Shown here piece by piece: positions 1 through 8,994 of a stretch of DNA of 64,000 nucleotides. The stretch's first letter is position 1. Each line of letters begins with the position of its first letter. Origin of the DNA: Blautia schinkii DSM 10518 (lineage in GTDB: Bacteria > Bacillota > Clostridia > Lachnospirales > Lachnospiraceae). The stretch covers positions 286,359 through 350,358 of the forward strand of contig KL370850.1 in NCBI GenBank assembly GCA_000702025.1, in the 5' to 3' direction. Position numbers and translations under genes: made by a program. The notes under the pieces were generated by a model that was not told the origin of the DNA, did not search any database, and worked only from the letters and a program-made list of their open reading frames with translations.

Positions 1-167
1 AAAGGAGCTTTCTTATAGGCCTTAGCTCCGGCCATCGCTCCGTTACACTGGTATTCACATAAATCCGGTCTGTTAGAAACAGTCACCTTGCCATAGGACG
101 GGTCATATCCTGCTTTTTCAAATGCAGCGGACAACTCCTCCGCCATCAATTCCATAAGTTTTTTCAT
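1..167 (-). CDS. argS: Arginyl-tRNA synthetase, N-terminal fragment
   Basis: Only the first 55 codons lie in the window; the gene runs off the left edge. The translation begins MKKLMELMAEEL and contains KVTVSNRPDLCEYQCNGAMA, the N-terminal additional domain typical of bacterial class I ArgRS, which charges tRNA-Arg with arginine in the cytoplasm. The ATG at 167 is preceded by GAGGAG at about 12 nt. The upstream neighbour on the same strand is the DegV gene, separated by 165 nt carrying two hairpins and a tandem repeat. No T-box sequence was found in the leader. Identification rests on the well conserved N-terminus; the catalytic domain is not visible. Confidence 0.88.
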   Translation of the reverse strand, partial: MKKLMELMAEELSAAFEKAGYDPSYGKVTVSNRPDLCEYQCNGAMAGAKAYKKAP

Positions 168-204
168 GCTTCTCTCGACTCCTCGCTATTCTATACATTT
201 ACTA

Positions 205-264
205 CGGCTATGGAAACACAAGTCCCCATAGCCGCTCTATTTAAGTACGATTAAGCGTACTTAA
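205..264 (-). promoter_or_regulatory. Two perfect hairpins in the argS leader
   Basis: Two 9-bp perfect inverted repeats lie between degV and argS. The first has arms at 205-213 (CGGCTATGG) and 226-234 (CCATAGCCG). The second has arms at 241-249 (TTAAGTACG) and 256-264 (CGTACTTAA). Neither is followed by a T-run on either strand, so they are not ordinary terminators. They could be leader RNA structure or operators; function is unknown. Confidence 0.45.
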
Positions 265-274
265 CTCTCAAACC

Positions 275-354
275 ATTGCTTTCTTCAAACAATTGCTTCT
301 TTAAACAGTTACTTCTTTAAACAGCAGCTTTCTCAAATAGTTGCCTTTTTAGAA
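275..354. repeat. Degenerate 16-bp tandem repeat, five units
   Basis: Five head-to-tail 16-bp units (275-290, 291-306, 307-322, 323-338, 339-354) are related to ATTGCTTCTTTAAAC. The middle units are most alike and the outer ones have diverged. The array overlaps the last codons of the DegV gene: the TGA stop at 333-335 lies inside unit four, so the C-terminal residues SKKATI are encoded by repeat sequence. Confidence 0.6.
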
Positions 355-1202
355 CATGCAACCGCCAACGCGCCTTGACCGATATGACAGGCAACACTTA
401 AAGAAAGCGGGTCCATATGGACATCAAATCCAGGGAATATTTCCTCGATTTCTTTCAAAAACTCAGCGGCCTCCTCCGGATTCCCGGCGTAAGCTGCCTG
501 CAGGCACATCTCGCCTTTTTCTACATAACCGTTAAAACGCTTCTGCATATCATCCTGCATTGCCTTTAACATCACGCGCTTTGCCTGTTTTTTGCCGCGC
601 ACCTTAGAATAGGCATCCAGCTTCTCGCCCTGAATCTGCAGAACTGGTTTAAGATTGAGCACAGTCCCGATTGCTGCCGCTGCGGGAGTAATCCTGCCAC
701 CTTTTTTCAGATACTTCAAAGTCTCCAGCGTGATATAGATACTTGATTCCTTCTTCTCTGCCTCCAGCACTTCTCTGATCCCTGCAGCGCTTTTGCCTGC
801 ATCTCTTAAAGAAAGGGCATCCAGTACTGACTGGCGCTGTGTGACTGAAATCCTCTGGTTGTCCACCACCTGCACCCTGCCGTCATAATCCTGGGCAAGT
901 CCCATAGCAGTCGCGCAGGAAGCACTCAAGCCGCTGGACATAGGAATATGCACCACCTCGTCATACTCCCGCAGGAGAGTATCCCACAAACCGCAGATTT
1001 CCGCCGGACTGGGCTGGGAGGTGGAAATCGGCTCATCCTTAGTCAAACGATCATAAAATTCTTCCTGGGAGAGTGTGATACCCTCCAGATACATTTTCTC
1101 ATTGATATAAAAGGGCATCGGTATCACAGATATTCCCATGTCCCTGCCTTGTTCCTGTGTTATGCCGCTGTTACTGTCTGTCACAATGGCAATTTTTCCC
1201 AT
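333..1202 (-). CDS. DegV family fatty-acid-binding protein
   Basis: This 289-residue protein has the DegV layout. The N-terminal half begins KIAIVTDSNSGI, followed by the TSQPSPAEI segment and HIPMSSGLSASCATA, which lines the lipid carboxylate pocket. The C-terminal half contains ETLKYLKKGGRITPAAAAIG. DegV/FakB proteins bind a fatty acid and present it to a FakA kinase for acyl-phosphate formation in phospholipid synthesis. No fakA is visible here, so the exact role is inferred from the family. The length is typical. The ATG at 1202 follows AAGGAG at 8 nt. It has its own promoter and is read toward argS. The last codons fall inside a tandem repeat array. Confidence 0.9.
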   Translation of the reverse strand: MGKIAIVTDSNSGITQEQGRDMGISVIPMPFYINEKMYLEGITLSQEEFYDRLTKDEPISTSQPSPAEICGLWDTLLREYDEVVHIPMSSGLSASCATAMGLAQDYDGRVQVVDNQRISVTQRQSVLDALSLRDAGKSAAGIREVLEAEKKESSIYITLETLKYLKKGGRITPAAAAIGTVLNLKPVLQIQGEKLDAYSKVRGKKQAKRVMLKAMQDDMQKRFNGYVEKGEMCLQAAYAGNPEEAAEFLKEIEEIFPGFDVHMDPLSLSVACHIGQGALAVACSKKATI

Positions 1203-1348
1203 ATTCTATTCTCCTTTGCTATTTACGCATCGCAATTCCTCTGCACATTGTGTACATCCCCCGGAGGGTTATATCATAGGAAAGTGATATTCTTCTTATT
1301 AGAACAGATTGGAGTATTTTCCTATGACATAAAATACATACTGCGTAT

Positions 1349-1377
1349 AGTGTAACATATTTTCTCCGGTATCACAA
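1349..1377 (-). promoter_or_regulatory. Promoter of the DegV gene
   Basis: On the minus strand TTGTGA (1377-1372) is followed by a 17-bp spacer and TACACT (1354-1349). It abuts, back to back, the promoter of the divergent LUD gene. Confidence 0.45.
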
Positions 1378-1406
1378 TTGAAAATATAAAACTGCCGTGA
1401 TATAAT
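1378..1406 (+). promoter_or_regulatory. Promoter of the LUD-domain gene
   Basis: TTGAAA (1378-1383), a 17-bp spacer and a perfect TATAAT (1401-1406) form a strong sigma-A type promoter about 75 nt upstream of the LUD start. A small CTGCC/GGCAG hairpin lies at about 1437-1450 in the leader. Confidence 0.7.
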
Positions 1407-1480
1407 TTAAAAATAATAAAAATATTGCTGTCAATGCTGCCGCCCGGCAGTAAATCACACAAGGAAAGGAAGATGATCAA

Positions 1481-2116
1481 ATGTCATACATAGAACAGAG
1501 TTATCAAAAAGCCTTCACAACCTTACAGAAGAAGTTTACAAAACGCGGAATGGAAGTTTATTACTGTGCAACAAAGGAGGATGCGAAAAATCAGGTGCTC
1601 TCACTCATCCCGGAAGGTGCCTCCGTAACCTGGGGCGGTTCCGAATCCATGGTGGAAGCAGGCGTGCGTGACGCAGTCTGTTCCGGGAATTATACAGTGA
1701 TCGACCGCAAAAGCGCCTCCAATCCCGCCGAAGCCCGCGAGCTTTACGGCAGAATCGTATGCGCCGACTATTTCCTCACCAGCACCAACGCCTTCACAAA
1801 GGACGGAGAGCTGGTAAACATCGATGGCGCCAGCAACCGCGTGGCTTGTATCGCTCACGGCCCTGCAAATGTCATCGTTCTCGCAAGCATGGATAAAATG
1901 TGCACCTCCGTGGACGACGCTGTAAAACGCGTGCGCACCCTGGCCGCACCGCCAAATGCCCTCCGGGTCGGCGCTGACACTCCCTGCGCCCAGACAGGTA
2001 TCTGCGGTGACTGTGTAAGCCCGGACTGCATCTGCTGCCAGATTCTCGTCACCAGATTCTCCCGCGTTCCCGGAAGGATTAAGGTCGTATTCTGCGCGGA
2101 GAAGCTTGGGTTCTGA
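1481..2116 (+). CDS. LUD-domain (LutC/DUF162-like) protein
   Basis: This 211-residue soluble protein has a LUD domain, seen in SVTWGGSESMVEAG near residue 50, YFLTSTNAFTKDGELVNIDG and the C-terminal run TGICGDCVSPDCICCQ. LUD proteins are linked to lactate utilisation (LutABC) and related redox enzymes. No lutA or lutB lies nearby, so this is a stand-alone member with uncertain substrate. The five clustered cysteines near the C-terminus could bind metal or an Fe-S cluster; this is inference. The ATG at 1481 follows AAGGAAAGGAAG. It is monocistronic and convergent with the glycosidase operon, only 15 nt away and without a clear strong terminator. Confidence 0.85.
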   Translation: MSYIEQSYQKAFTTLQKKFTKRGMEVYYCATKEDAKNQVLSLIPEGASVTWGGSESMVEAGVRDAVCSGNYTVIDRKSASNPAEARELYGRIVCADYFLTSTNAFTKDGELVNIDGASNRVACIAHGPANVIVLASMDKMCTSVDDAVKRVRTLAAPPNALRVGADTPCAQTGICGDCVSPDCICCQILVTRFSRVPGRIKVVFCAEKLGF

Positions 2117-2131
2117 CCCAAACAAGCTTAT

Positions 2132-3676
2132 TTAAATTCTTAAAATATAAGCCGGGGTGCAGCTCCATGCGTGGCAATAACTGTTGACACAAGCGGAGCC
2201 ATACGGACTTTCATTTTCATCAGCAGGATTATACAGCTCCCAGAAAGTGTCCGCCCCGGCTCTTATCATGCCGCCCCAATAATCCTTTATATGCGATATT
2301 GCCCCGGCCATGTCACCGGCCTCTATTAAGGCCATGCTATAGAAATGGTGCATATACGGAGTGACCATGGTTACAGGAGATTCTTTTGTGCGTTCCAGTA
2401 ACGCGGCCGCTTCTTTCCCCCGGACCACTCCGGCTAAAATCATCCACACCTGACTGGCAGCAGATATCTGCCTTTGTGGTCCGCTTATAAATACCTGATT
2501 TGTCTCATCCCAGAAAGCAGCTATCGCGGCCGTTTTCATTCGATCATAAAGCTCATCAAAGTATGAAATCCGTTCCTCATATCCCAATAGTCTGCAAAGC
2601 CTGCCTGCATACCGCAGAGAATACAAAATAATCGCCTGCATTGCACACTGCTTGTCAAGAGATTCATTCCAATCAATGAAGCAATAATATAATCCTGCCG
2701 GTGACTGCACACCTTCCGCAAAGACAACTCCTCTTTCATCCACATATTCCATAGCAAGCTCTATCTGTCTCAGCGCGGACGGCGCAAGCTCTCTCAATGT
2801 CTCGATATCCTTTGTGTTTTCATAATACTCCGTAAGCACAGGCAGAAAAAATAAAGAATAGTCCAGAAGAAAAGTATCATCCATGAGCGGAACAGGACGT
2901 TCAAACACGCAGGCCGGAATCATTCCCTTCTTGTTTGGCATTCCGGCAAAAAGGTATAAGCACCGCTTTACTAAATCATTGTGGCGGAAGGTCTTATAGT
3001 TTGTAAGCGCCTGAAGGCGCAGATCTCCCAGCCATAAACGTCTGTCTCTCTTAGGTCCGTCCTCAAACACTGTCTGCATACAGTTTGCTAATGTACGCAG
3101 AGCCGCCTCATCTATGCTGCGAAGAAGCTTATCGTCAGTTGAAATGCAGACAGCTTCTTCATTCTGTACAGACGATACACGTATACGTTTTACCTGGTCA
3201 AAAACAATGCGGAACTTTTGTGAGGTATCTAAAACTGTAATCTTTACATAACGAAACGCATATCTGCGCTCCATTTTCATTCGACGGGGAAGCTCATCTA
3301 TATGCAGCCATTCCTCCTGTATCCACCCTTTGCTGATCCATCCCTGATATTCAGTACAATCTTCCCAAAGCTCTTTTTCCGTTTCACAAAATTTGAGGTG
3401 AAGAAAGGCCGGGGCATCCATGGGACTTCCCACGCTATGGCACACAAATTCAAAATATGCGGCATGGTTATGCCCAAAATCCCAGATGAGCACGTCTCCT
3501 TTTCCGTAACCATCTGCATCATCTCCGGTATCCCGGCAGGCATCACCCCGGTATTTCAGGAAAGTCTCGGGATACTCACAAATTCGGTGTATTTTCGGTA
3601 TGAATGACTGTGCTTTTTCTATAAAATACGGATTTGCTTTCATAAGCATATCATCCAGCATACAATCAACTGCCAT
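2132..3676 (-). CDS. GH78-like (alpha-L-rhamnosidase-related) glycosidase
   Basis: A 514-residue protein lacking a signal peptide. The C-terminal two thirds resemble the (alpha/alpha)6 barrel of GH78 rhamnosidases: EDGPKRDRRLWLGDLRLQA, DWNESLDKQCAMQA and GADTFWELYNPADENESPYGSACVNSYCHAW. It is shorter than classical GH78 enzymes, which are near 900 residues. The usual DCPQRDERLGWTGD motif reads DGPKRDRRLWLGD here, so the acidic residue after the aspartate is replaced by Arg, and activity or specificity may differ. The start overlaps the GH3 stop by 11 nt, with AGGAGG 5-6 nt upstream. It is the last gene of the glycoside operon and probably trims imported glycosides. The family call is fair; the substrate is unknown. 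Confidence 0.75.
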   Translation of the reverse strand: MAVDCMLDDMLMKANPYFIEKAQSFIPKIHRICEYPETFLKYRGDACRDTGDDADGYGKGDVLIWDFGHNHAAYFEFVCHSVGSPMDAPAFLHLKFCETEKELWEDCTEYQGWISKGWIQEEWLHIDELPRRMKMERRYAFRYVKITVLDTSQKFRIVFDQVKRIRVSSVQNEEAVCISTDDKLLRSIDEAALRTLANCMQTVFEDGPKRDRRLWLGDLRLQALTNYKTFRHNDLVKRCLYLFAGMPNKKGMIPACVFERPVPLMDDTFLLDYSLFFLPVLTEYYENTKDIETLRELAPSALRQIELAMEYVDERGVVFAEGVQSPAGLYYCFIDWNESLDKQCAMQAIILYSLRYAGRLCRLLGYEERISYFDELYDRMKTAAIAAFWDETNQVFISGPQRQISAASQVWMILAGVVRGKEAAALLERTKESPVTMVTPYMHHFYSMALIEAGDMAGAISHIKDYWGGMIRAGADTFWELYNPADENESPYGSACVNSYCHAWSCTPAYILRI

Positions 3677-5999
3677 TTTTTCCTCCTAAATTTTCTTCTT
3701 TAGCTTTTATGCTCCTGAGGTTTTCTTTTCCGATATTGTTTATGTGTGAAATGATTTCCGAAATATCCTTGTCCATCAATGTATCGTCCACTCGCTTGAG
3801 TGTACGAAGAGTCATTAACGATCCCATGGAAATGGCTTTGAGCGGGTCCGCATCCTTAGTCATGGTAAGAAAATTTAAGGATACAGGATGATTTTGAAAA
3901 GCATCCTCCAGCTTCTCGTACATGCCAGGTATAAGAATCATATCTCCTATGCTGCTGTCTTCGGTCATTGTAAAAGATGTGTCTGAAATTGTAACGGTTT
4001 CTGTAAGCCTGATATCCTCTACCGAACTTCCGATAAAGAACTCATAGACACCGTTTTTCTTTTCCCATTGGTGGTTTCTGACACTGTAGCTCATGAATGT
4101 TTTTTCATCAAGAAAGATAGTGATTTCCTTCTCTTCCCCCGGGTTAAGCAAAATCTTAGAAAATCCCACCAATTTCTTGGGTACAGGACTTTCCCGGAAA
4201 CTTTTTCTCCTGACGTAAACCTGCACAGTCTCCTTACCGGCCTTCTCTCCTTGATTACGAACCTTCACACGTACGGTTCGGTGATACACATCAACAACTG
4301 TATTACGGGCATCTTCTGATACCGTTTTCGCCTTCGCCTGGTGGTAATGAAACTCTGTATAAGAAAGTCCGTGACCAAAGGGAAACGCTACCTGCTTTTG
4401 CAACGCATCGTAATGTTTATAACCTACAAACTGCCCCTCTCCATATACCACACATTCAGTGTTTCCGGGAAAATAAAGATAGCTTGGGTTATCCTCCAGC
4501 CGAAGTGGAAATGTCTCTGTCAGCTTTCCGGAAGGATTAACCTCACCAAAAAGGATTTCTGCTGCGGCAGAAGCGCCTGCCTCTCCCGGAAGATAACACT
4601 CCAGTATCGCGGGTACTTCATCCTTCCATGGCATTTCCACCACTGAACCATTAAATAAGACGACAATCACCTTATGCCCCTGATTAGCCAGGGCGGATAT
4701 AAGACGATTCTGCTCCTCTGGGAGTTTTATATTTACTCTGTCATAACCCTCAGACTCAATCAAATCCGGAATACCTGCGAACACAAAAATCTTTCGGTAA
4801 GCGCCAGCGGCATTGACAGCTTCCTGCAAAAGCTTCTTATTTTCCTCCTCAGAAGCTTCCATTCGGTATCCCTCTAAATATTCCACATGAGTGCCGCGCT
4901 TTTGAAGCTCTTTCAGGGGAATTTCCAGCTGCCACGGATTCACATGGGAACTGCCGCCTCCCTGAAATCTCGGCCGCACCGCCAGTTCTCCCACCACAAG
5001 AATCGGTTCCTCTATTTGAAGCGGCAGCGTTTGATCCTGGTTTTTCAAAAGCACTATACTCTCCCGCGCCAGTTCCCTTGCAAAAGCGTGATGCTCTTCC
5101 CTGTTATACCTGTAGTCTGACACCTTGTTCTCTCCGGCTTCCAAAGCAAATCTGATGTTGCAGAGTACCGCGTCGTCAAGCTGTGCTTCTGTGATCTCCC
5201 CACCCTTTATCAGCTCCATCACGCGGGCGGTAATGCGGCTTTCGCTCTCACCTGGCATCTGTAGGGAAAGTCCCCGGCAGATGCCCTTTCCCAGATCATG
5301 CGCTGCATAGCAATCAGTGACTACTACCCCATCATAACCCCAGTCTTTTCGCAATACATCCAGCAGAACCTGATTACTGGCGCAATATTCCCCGTTTACC
5401 TGGTTATAGGCAGCCATCACCATCTTAGGCTTTCCTTCCTTCACAGGTTTCTCGAAAGCCGCCAAATATAGTTCATGTAGTGTAGCCTCATCGATTCTGG
5501 CATCCACGTTCATCCGTCTTGTCTCCTGGTTGTTTGCCGCAAAATGTTTCAGACAGGCACCGACTCCTTCCTTCTGGATACCCTTAATATATTCCGCTGC
5601 AAGTTCCCCTGTAAGATAAGGATCTTCTGCATAGTATTCAAAATTTCTTCCTCCGAGAGGACTTCTTTTAAGATTTACTGCTGGCGCAAGCATTGTATCT
5701 ACCTGCTCCTGCTTCGCTTCTTTTCCCATATACTCGCCGAGCTGATACACAAGCTCCCGGTTCCAGGTACTTGCATAAGTGCTCGGTGAGGGATAACAGG
5801 TACTTGGTCTTGTATTATAAATATCGGTGTCGAAATATTCTTTCAGCCTCCGTATCCCAGCAGGGCCGTCTGCTAAAAGAAATTTATTCAAGCCATCATA
5901 CTTACTGTGGATATCTGTTGTCTCCCACACAATCTGTGACAGAAGCTTTGCTTTATCTAAAAGGGTCAGTTTTTCCAATATCTCCTTCGCGGTGTCCAT
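3666..5999 (-). CDS. GH3 beta-glucosidase
   Basis: A 777-residue GH3 enzyme with no signal peptide. The N-terminal TIM barrel carries LADGPAGIR (about 43-50), KHFAANNQE (151-159) and the nucleophile Asp229 in VVVTDC. The second domain carries GGGSSHVNP and GESEGYDR-like loops, and a fibronectin-III-like domain ends the protein. It hydrolyses terminal beta-linked glucose or related sugars in the cytoplasm. I choose the ATG at 5999 (MDTAKEIL) because GGGAGG lies 8-9 nt upstream. An in-frame ATG at 6017 sits just before that site and would add six residues. It follows the GH35-like gene by 5 nt and overlaps the next glycosidase. Confidence 0.93.
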   Translation of the reverse strand: MDTAKEILEKLTLLDKAKLLSQIVWETTDIHSKYDGLNKFLLADGPAGIRRLKEYFDTDIYNTRPSTCYPSPSTYASTWNRELVYQLGEYMGKEAKQEQVDTMLAPAVNLKRSPLGGRNFEYYAEDPYLTGELAAEYIKGIQKEGVGACLKHFAANNQETRRMNVDARIDEATLHELYLAAFEKPVKEGKPKMVMAAYNQVNGEYCASNQVLLDVLRKDWGYDGVVVTDCYAAHDLGKGICRGLSLQMPGESESRITARVMELIKGGEITEAQLDDAVLCNIRFALEAGENKVSDYRYNREEHHAFARELARESIVLLKNQDQTLPLQIEEPILVVGELAVRPRFQGGGSSHVNPWQLEIPLKELQKRGTHVEYLEGYRMEASEEENKKLLQEAVNAAGAYRKIFVFAGIPDLIESEGYDRVNIKLPEEQNRLISALANQGHKVIVVLFNGSVVEMPWKDEVPAILECYLPGEAGASAAAEILFGEVNPSGKLTETFPLRLEDNPSYLYFPGNTECVVYGEGQFVGYKHYDALQKQVAFPFGHGLSYTEFHYHQAKAKTVSEDARNTVVDVYHRTVRVKVRNQGEKAGKETVQVYVRRKSFRESPVPKKLVGFSKILLNPGEEKEITIFLDEKTFMSYSVRNHQWEKKNGVYEFFIGSSVEDIRLTETVTISDTSFTMTEDSSIGDMILIPGMYEKLEDAFQNHPVSLNFLTMTKDADPLKAISMGSLMTLRTLKRVDDTLMDKDISEIISHINNIGKENLRSIKAKEENLGGKNGS

Positions 6000-6004
6000 T
6001 CCTT

Positions 6005-7594
6005 TTATTCCTCCCATTTAATCTCCGCGTTAAGCCGTACACGTACTACCTGGCCCGGATGCACATACAACTGATAGTTAGCCTCATCTCCGTTACGCCT
6101 GTATTCGCAGATCCATTGGTCATTCTCAAAATGTCCCTCTTCAATAGAGAGAAAGTTCAACTGACCTGACAATGCAGACGCCAAATGCGCATACGGTGTT
6201 TGATCATCCGGCTCTGGTCTTTTTATAAAGGAAAGGCACACACCCACACCTGCTGCAAAGAATTCGCCTTCCCCGCAGTCAATGATAAGACAGCGGCCTC
6301 TTTTCTCCATATAGTGTCTATTTTCCAATGCATTCACATTTATCCTTGAGCCGAAGTAATGCTGCGGCTTCGGATCATTGGACAAGAATCTGGCCACAAT
6401 ATGATACTCTTCTGTTTTTACATATTGCCATTGCGCGAACTCAGCCTGTGTTACCGCATAGATACGGCCTGTTTTGTGATACTTCAGTAAAAGAGGCTCT
6501 AAAGACGCAATCGCTCTCATTGAAAGTGCCACCTCCTCCGCCTCAGGTAACAGAACACCTTCGTAAAAGCCACTCTCCGCTCCGAAGCTGCATACACCAA
6601 TCGCATCATAATCTGCAACGGCCAGCAGCATATTCAGCGCCGCTCCCACACCACCGTTTAAAGATTCCGGAATAAATAAGGGATTATCTTCTCTGGAATA
6701 AGCGGCACAAGCCTTACGGTAATCACGCTCTGCCGCCAGATAAATATCCGGTCCGAACAGATGGATATCCGGTGCTGTTCTTTTCCAGATATCAAGCACC
6801 CTGGAAACAGGTCCTCCAGACACATAACAAAATCCCGGCTCCTCATATTCATTGATTTCAATGGATACATTCATGATATAAGGAATATGGAAAACCGGTT
6901 TAGCCGCCTCCACCAATTCCTGAATATAGGAGGCAAATTTCCACGCTGCAAATGCTTCATTCCCATATCTTCCAAACTGACTGGTCCATGGAGTGTTCCC
7001 AATGCCACAGTCTTCCAATTTCACATCCCGCAGATAATCCGGCACAGGCTCATAAAACTCCCTTTGCGCTTCTTCTCCATAATCTCTGTCAGTATGGACC
7101 AACCCCACTTCATTTTCCACTTGCACGGCAATCACCGTGCCTTCCTTGTCATACTCTGCCAAAAACTCCATCAGCTTTACAAAGGCTTTCTTATCCCGTT
7201 CCAGGGTAGCTCTGCAGTGAGGAGACAAAGACTCTACCGGAATACCTGCTGAATTTCTGGCGCGTCTGTATGTGGCACAATCTTTCTTTACATATTCCGG
7301 CGCATAAGTAAACAGTCCGTTTTTACTGAAACCAAACCACAAAGGAATCAGATAAAGACCTGCCTCCCTTGCCTTGTCTACCAGCTCTGCCGCCATCCGG
7401 AAATCATAGCAGTCCTTTTCCTTCTCAACCTCACACCAGTACACCGGTGCTTCCAAAAGATTGCCTCCATGAAGCCTGATTGCTTCAATCGTCTTGTCAA
7501 TCATTCCTGTTCCGCTGGAAGAGTTGTGACACTGTAAGCCCGTAAGAAAAACAGGCTCTCCCTTTTTATTCTTAAAAAAATCTACCATCTGCAT
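6005..7594 (-). CDS. GH35/GH42-like clan GH-A glycosidase (DUF5597 type)
   Basis: A 529-residue cytoplasmic glycosidase. The TIM barrel shows GGNLLEAPVYWCEVE near residues 43-57, the acid/base segment VQVENEVG with Glu162 after Asn161, and a candidate nucleophile Glu310 in NPLFIPES. The C-terminal region resembles the extra domain of GH35-like beta-galactosidases often annotated DUF5597. It probably removes beta-galactosyl or a similar residue from small glycosides; the specificity is not fixed by sequence. The ATG at 7594 follows GAGGGATA; an alternative ATG lies two codons in. It lies between GH1 and GH3 genes in one operon. It could be called GH42-like by some tools. Confidence 0.78.
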   Translation of the reverse strand: MQMVDFFKNKKGEPVFLTGLQCHNSSSGTGMIDKTIEAIRLHGGNLLEAPVYWCEVEKEKDCYDFRMAAELVDKAREAGLYLIPLWFGFSKNGLFTYAPEYVKKDCATYRRARNSAGIPVESLSPHCRATLERDKKAFVKLMEFLAEYDKEGTVIAVQVENEVGLVHTDRDYGEEAQREFYEPVPDYLRDVKLEDCGIGNTPWTSQFGRYGNEAFAAWKFASYIQELVEAAKPVFHIPYIMNVSIEINEYEEPGFCYVSGGPVSRVLDIWKRTAPDIHLFGPDIYLAAERDYRKACAAYSREDNPLFIPESLNGGVGAALNMLLAVADYDAIGVCSFGAESGFYEGVLLPEAEEVALSMRAIASLEPLLLKYHKTGRIYAVTQAEFAQWQYVKTEEYHIVARFLSNDPKPQHYFGSRINVNALENRHYMEKRGRCLIIDCGEGEFFAAGVGVCLSFIKRPEPDDQTPYAHLASALSGQLNFLSIEEGHFENDQWICEYRRNGDEANYQLYVHPGQVVRVRLNAEIKWEE

Positions 7595-7623
7595 TATCCC
7601 TCACCATCTCTGTACTAAAATTT

Positions 7624-8988
7624 TTAATCTTCCGGGAGTTCAAATCCCTTGTCTTTAATGACCTGAGAATACAACTTTCCGCTATCCTTTACTGTCCGTT
7701 CCTGTGTCTCAAAATCCACATGAGTCAGTCCGTATCTGGAGTAAAATCCACTGTTCCATTCCCAGTTATCCAAAAGGGACCACACATAATATCCGCGGAT
7801 ATCATTCCCCTCCTCAAGAGCTTTTGCAATCCAATATAAGAATCCACGGATATATTGGATACGGTTAGAATCATGTACACACCCGTCCGCCCCCGGTGTC
7901 TCGTTATAAGAAGGAGTACCGTTTTCTGTCACATAAATGGGGATAGAAAGCTCATAATCCTCCTTCAACATGTGAATGGCATCATAAACCGCCCTGGGAT
8001 AAAACTCTGCACCATTGTCCTGGAAATTTCCCCCTGTGCGCTTCTTTTTTCTGTCCGCCTCAAGAAGAGTGTCATCCGCACAGTCCACTACCCGGTTATA
8101 ACAATTCAATCCGAAGAAATCCAGGGGCTGCCTGATCAGCTCGAAATCTCCTTCCTGCATATCAGGCATACAATGATTCGCTTCCATATAATTCAGGAGC
8201 GCACTTGTGTATCCTCCCTTAAAAACAGGATGCAGATACGAACGATATGTCTTTTCATTTTCAAGCTCCGCAAGCGCGCAGTCTGCCTCGTTTTCCGGCC
8301 TCAATGGATGGTGCTTCCAGACATCGACGACAATCCCTATTTTTCCGTCCTTCATATTCTCCTCCCGGAAACGTCTGACTCCCTCTCCGTGAGCAAGAAG
8401 AACGTGATGATTAGCCTGGCGGCCCATAAGCTCAGAGCTGTGCCCCGGCGCAAAAATCCCCTGCGCATAACCGACATATGTAGCTATGGGCTCATTGATC
8501 GTAGCCCACAGCGGAATTCTGTCCCCAAACTCCCGGAACAGGACTGACGCATACTCCCCGTACCATTTCACAATATCTCTGTTCAGCCAGCCTCCCTTTT
8601 CCTCAAGCACCTGAGGTAAATCCCAATGATATAAGGTGGCATTTGGAACCATATCATTTTTTAAAAGCTCCTCCACCACTCTTTTATAAAAATCAAGTCC
8701 CTTTTCATTCACTTTACCGCAGCCTTCCGGGAAAATTCTGGACCAGGAAAAAGAGAATCGGAAGCTTTCAATGCCGAGACGTTTGGCAAGAGCGATATCC
8801 TCCTTGTAGTTATGATAAAAATCACAAGAAACCTCCGGAGTTGTCCCATCTCCTATCACACCTGGCTTCTTTGCAAATGCATCCCAGATGGAAGCGCTTC
8901 TTCCATCTGCGAACGCACCGCCTTCAATCTGTGCGGCGCTTGTAGCCACACCGAAAAGAAAATCCTTTTTAAACCGAATCTGTTTCAT
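7624..8988 (-). CDS. GH1 beta-glucosidase
   Basis: A 454-residue GH1 enzyme of normal length. Acid/base Glu166 lies in TINEP and nucleophile Glu355 in YVTENG. The aglycone region DNWEWNSGFYSRYGL fits beta-glucosidases that take unphosphorylated substrates rather than 6-phospho-beta-glucosidases, in keeping with ABC and not PTS uptake. There is no signal peptide. The ATG at 8988 has AAAGGA 9 nt upstream. A GTG at 8994 is in frame but too close to that site. It follows the MalG-type permease by 6 nt, so import and first hydrolysis are co-expressed. Confidence 0.95.
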   Translation of the reverse strand: MKQIRFKKDFLFGVATSAAQIEGGAFADGRSASIWDAFAKKPGVIGDGTTPEVSCDFYHNYKEDIALAKRLGIESFRFSFSWSRIFPEGCGKVNEKGLDFYKRVVEELLKNDMVPNATLYHWDLPQVLEEKGGWLNRDIVKWYGEYASVLFREFGDRIPLWATINEPIATYVGYAQGIFAPGHSSELMGRQANHHVLLAHGEGVRRFREENMKDGKIGIVVDVWKHHPLRPENEADCALAELENEKTYRSYLHPVFKGGYTSALLNYMEANHCMPDMQEGDFELIRQPLDFFGLNCYNRVVDCADDTLLEADRKKKRTGGNFQDNGAEFYPRAVYDAIHMLKEDYELSIPIYVTENGTPSYNETPGADGCVHDSNRIQYIRGFLYWIAKALEEGNDIRGYYVWSLLDNWEWNSGFYSRYGLTHVDFETQERTVKDSGKLYSQVIKDKGFELPED

Positions 8989-8994
8989 GTTCAC

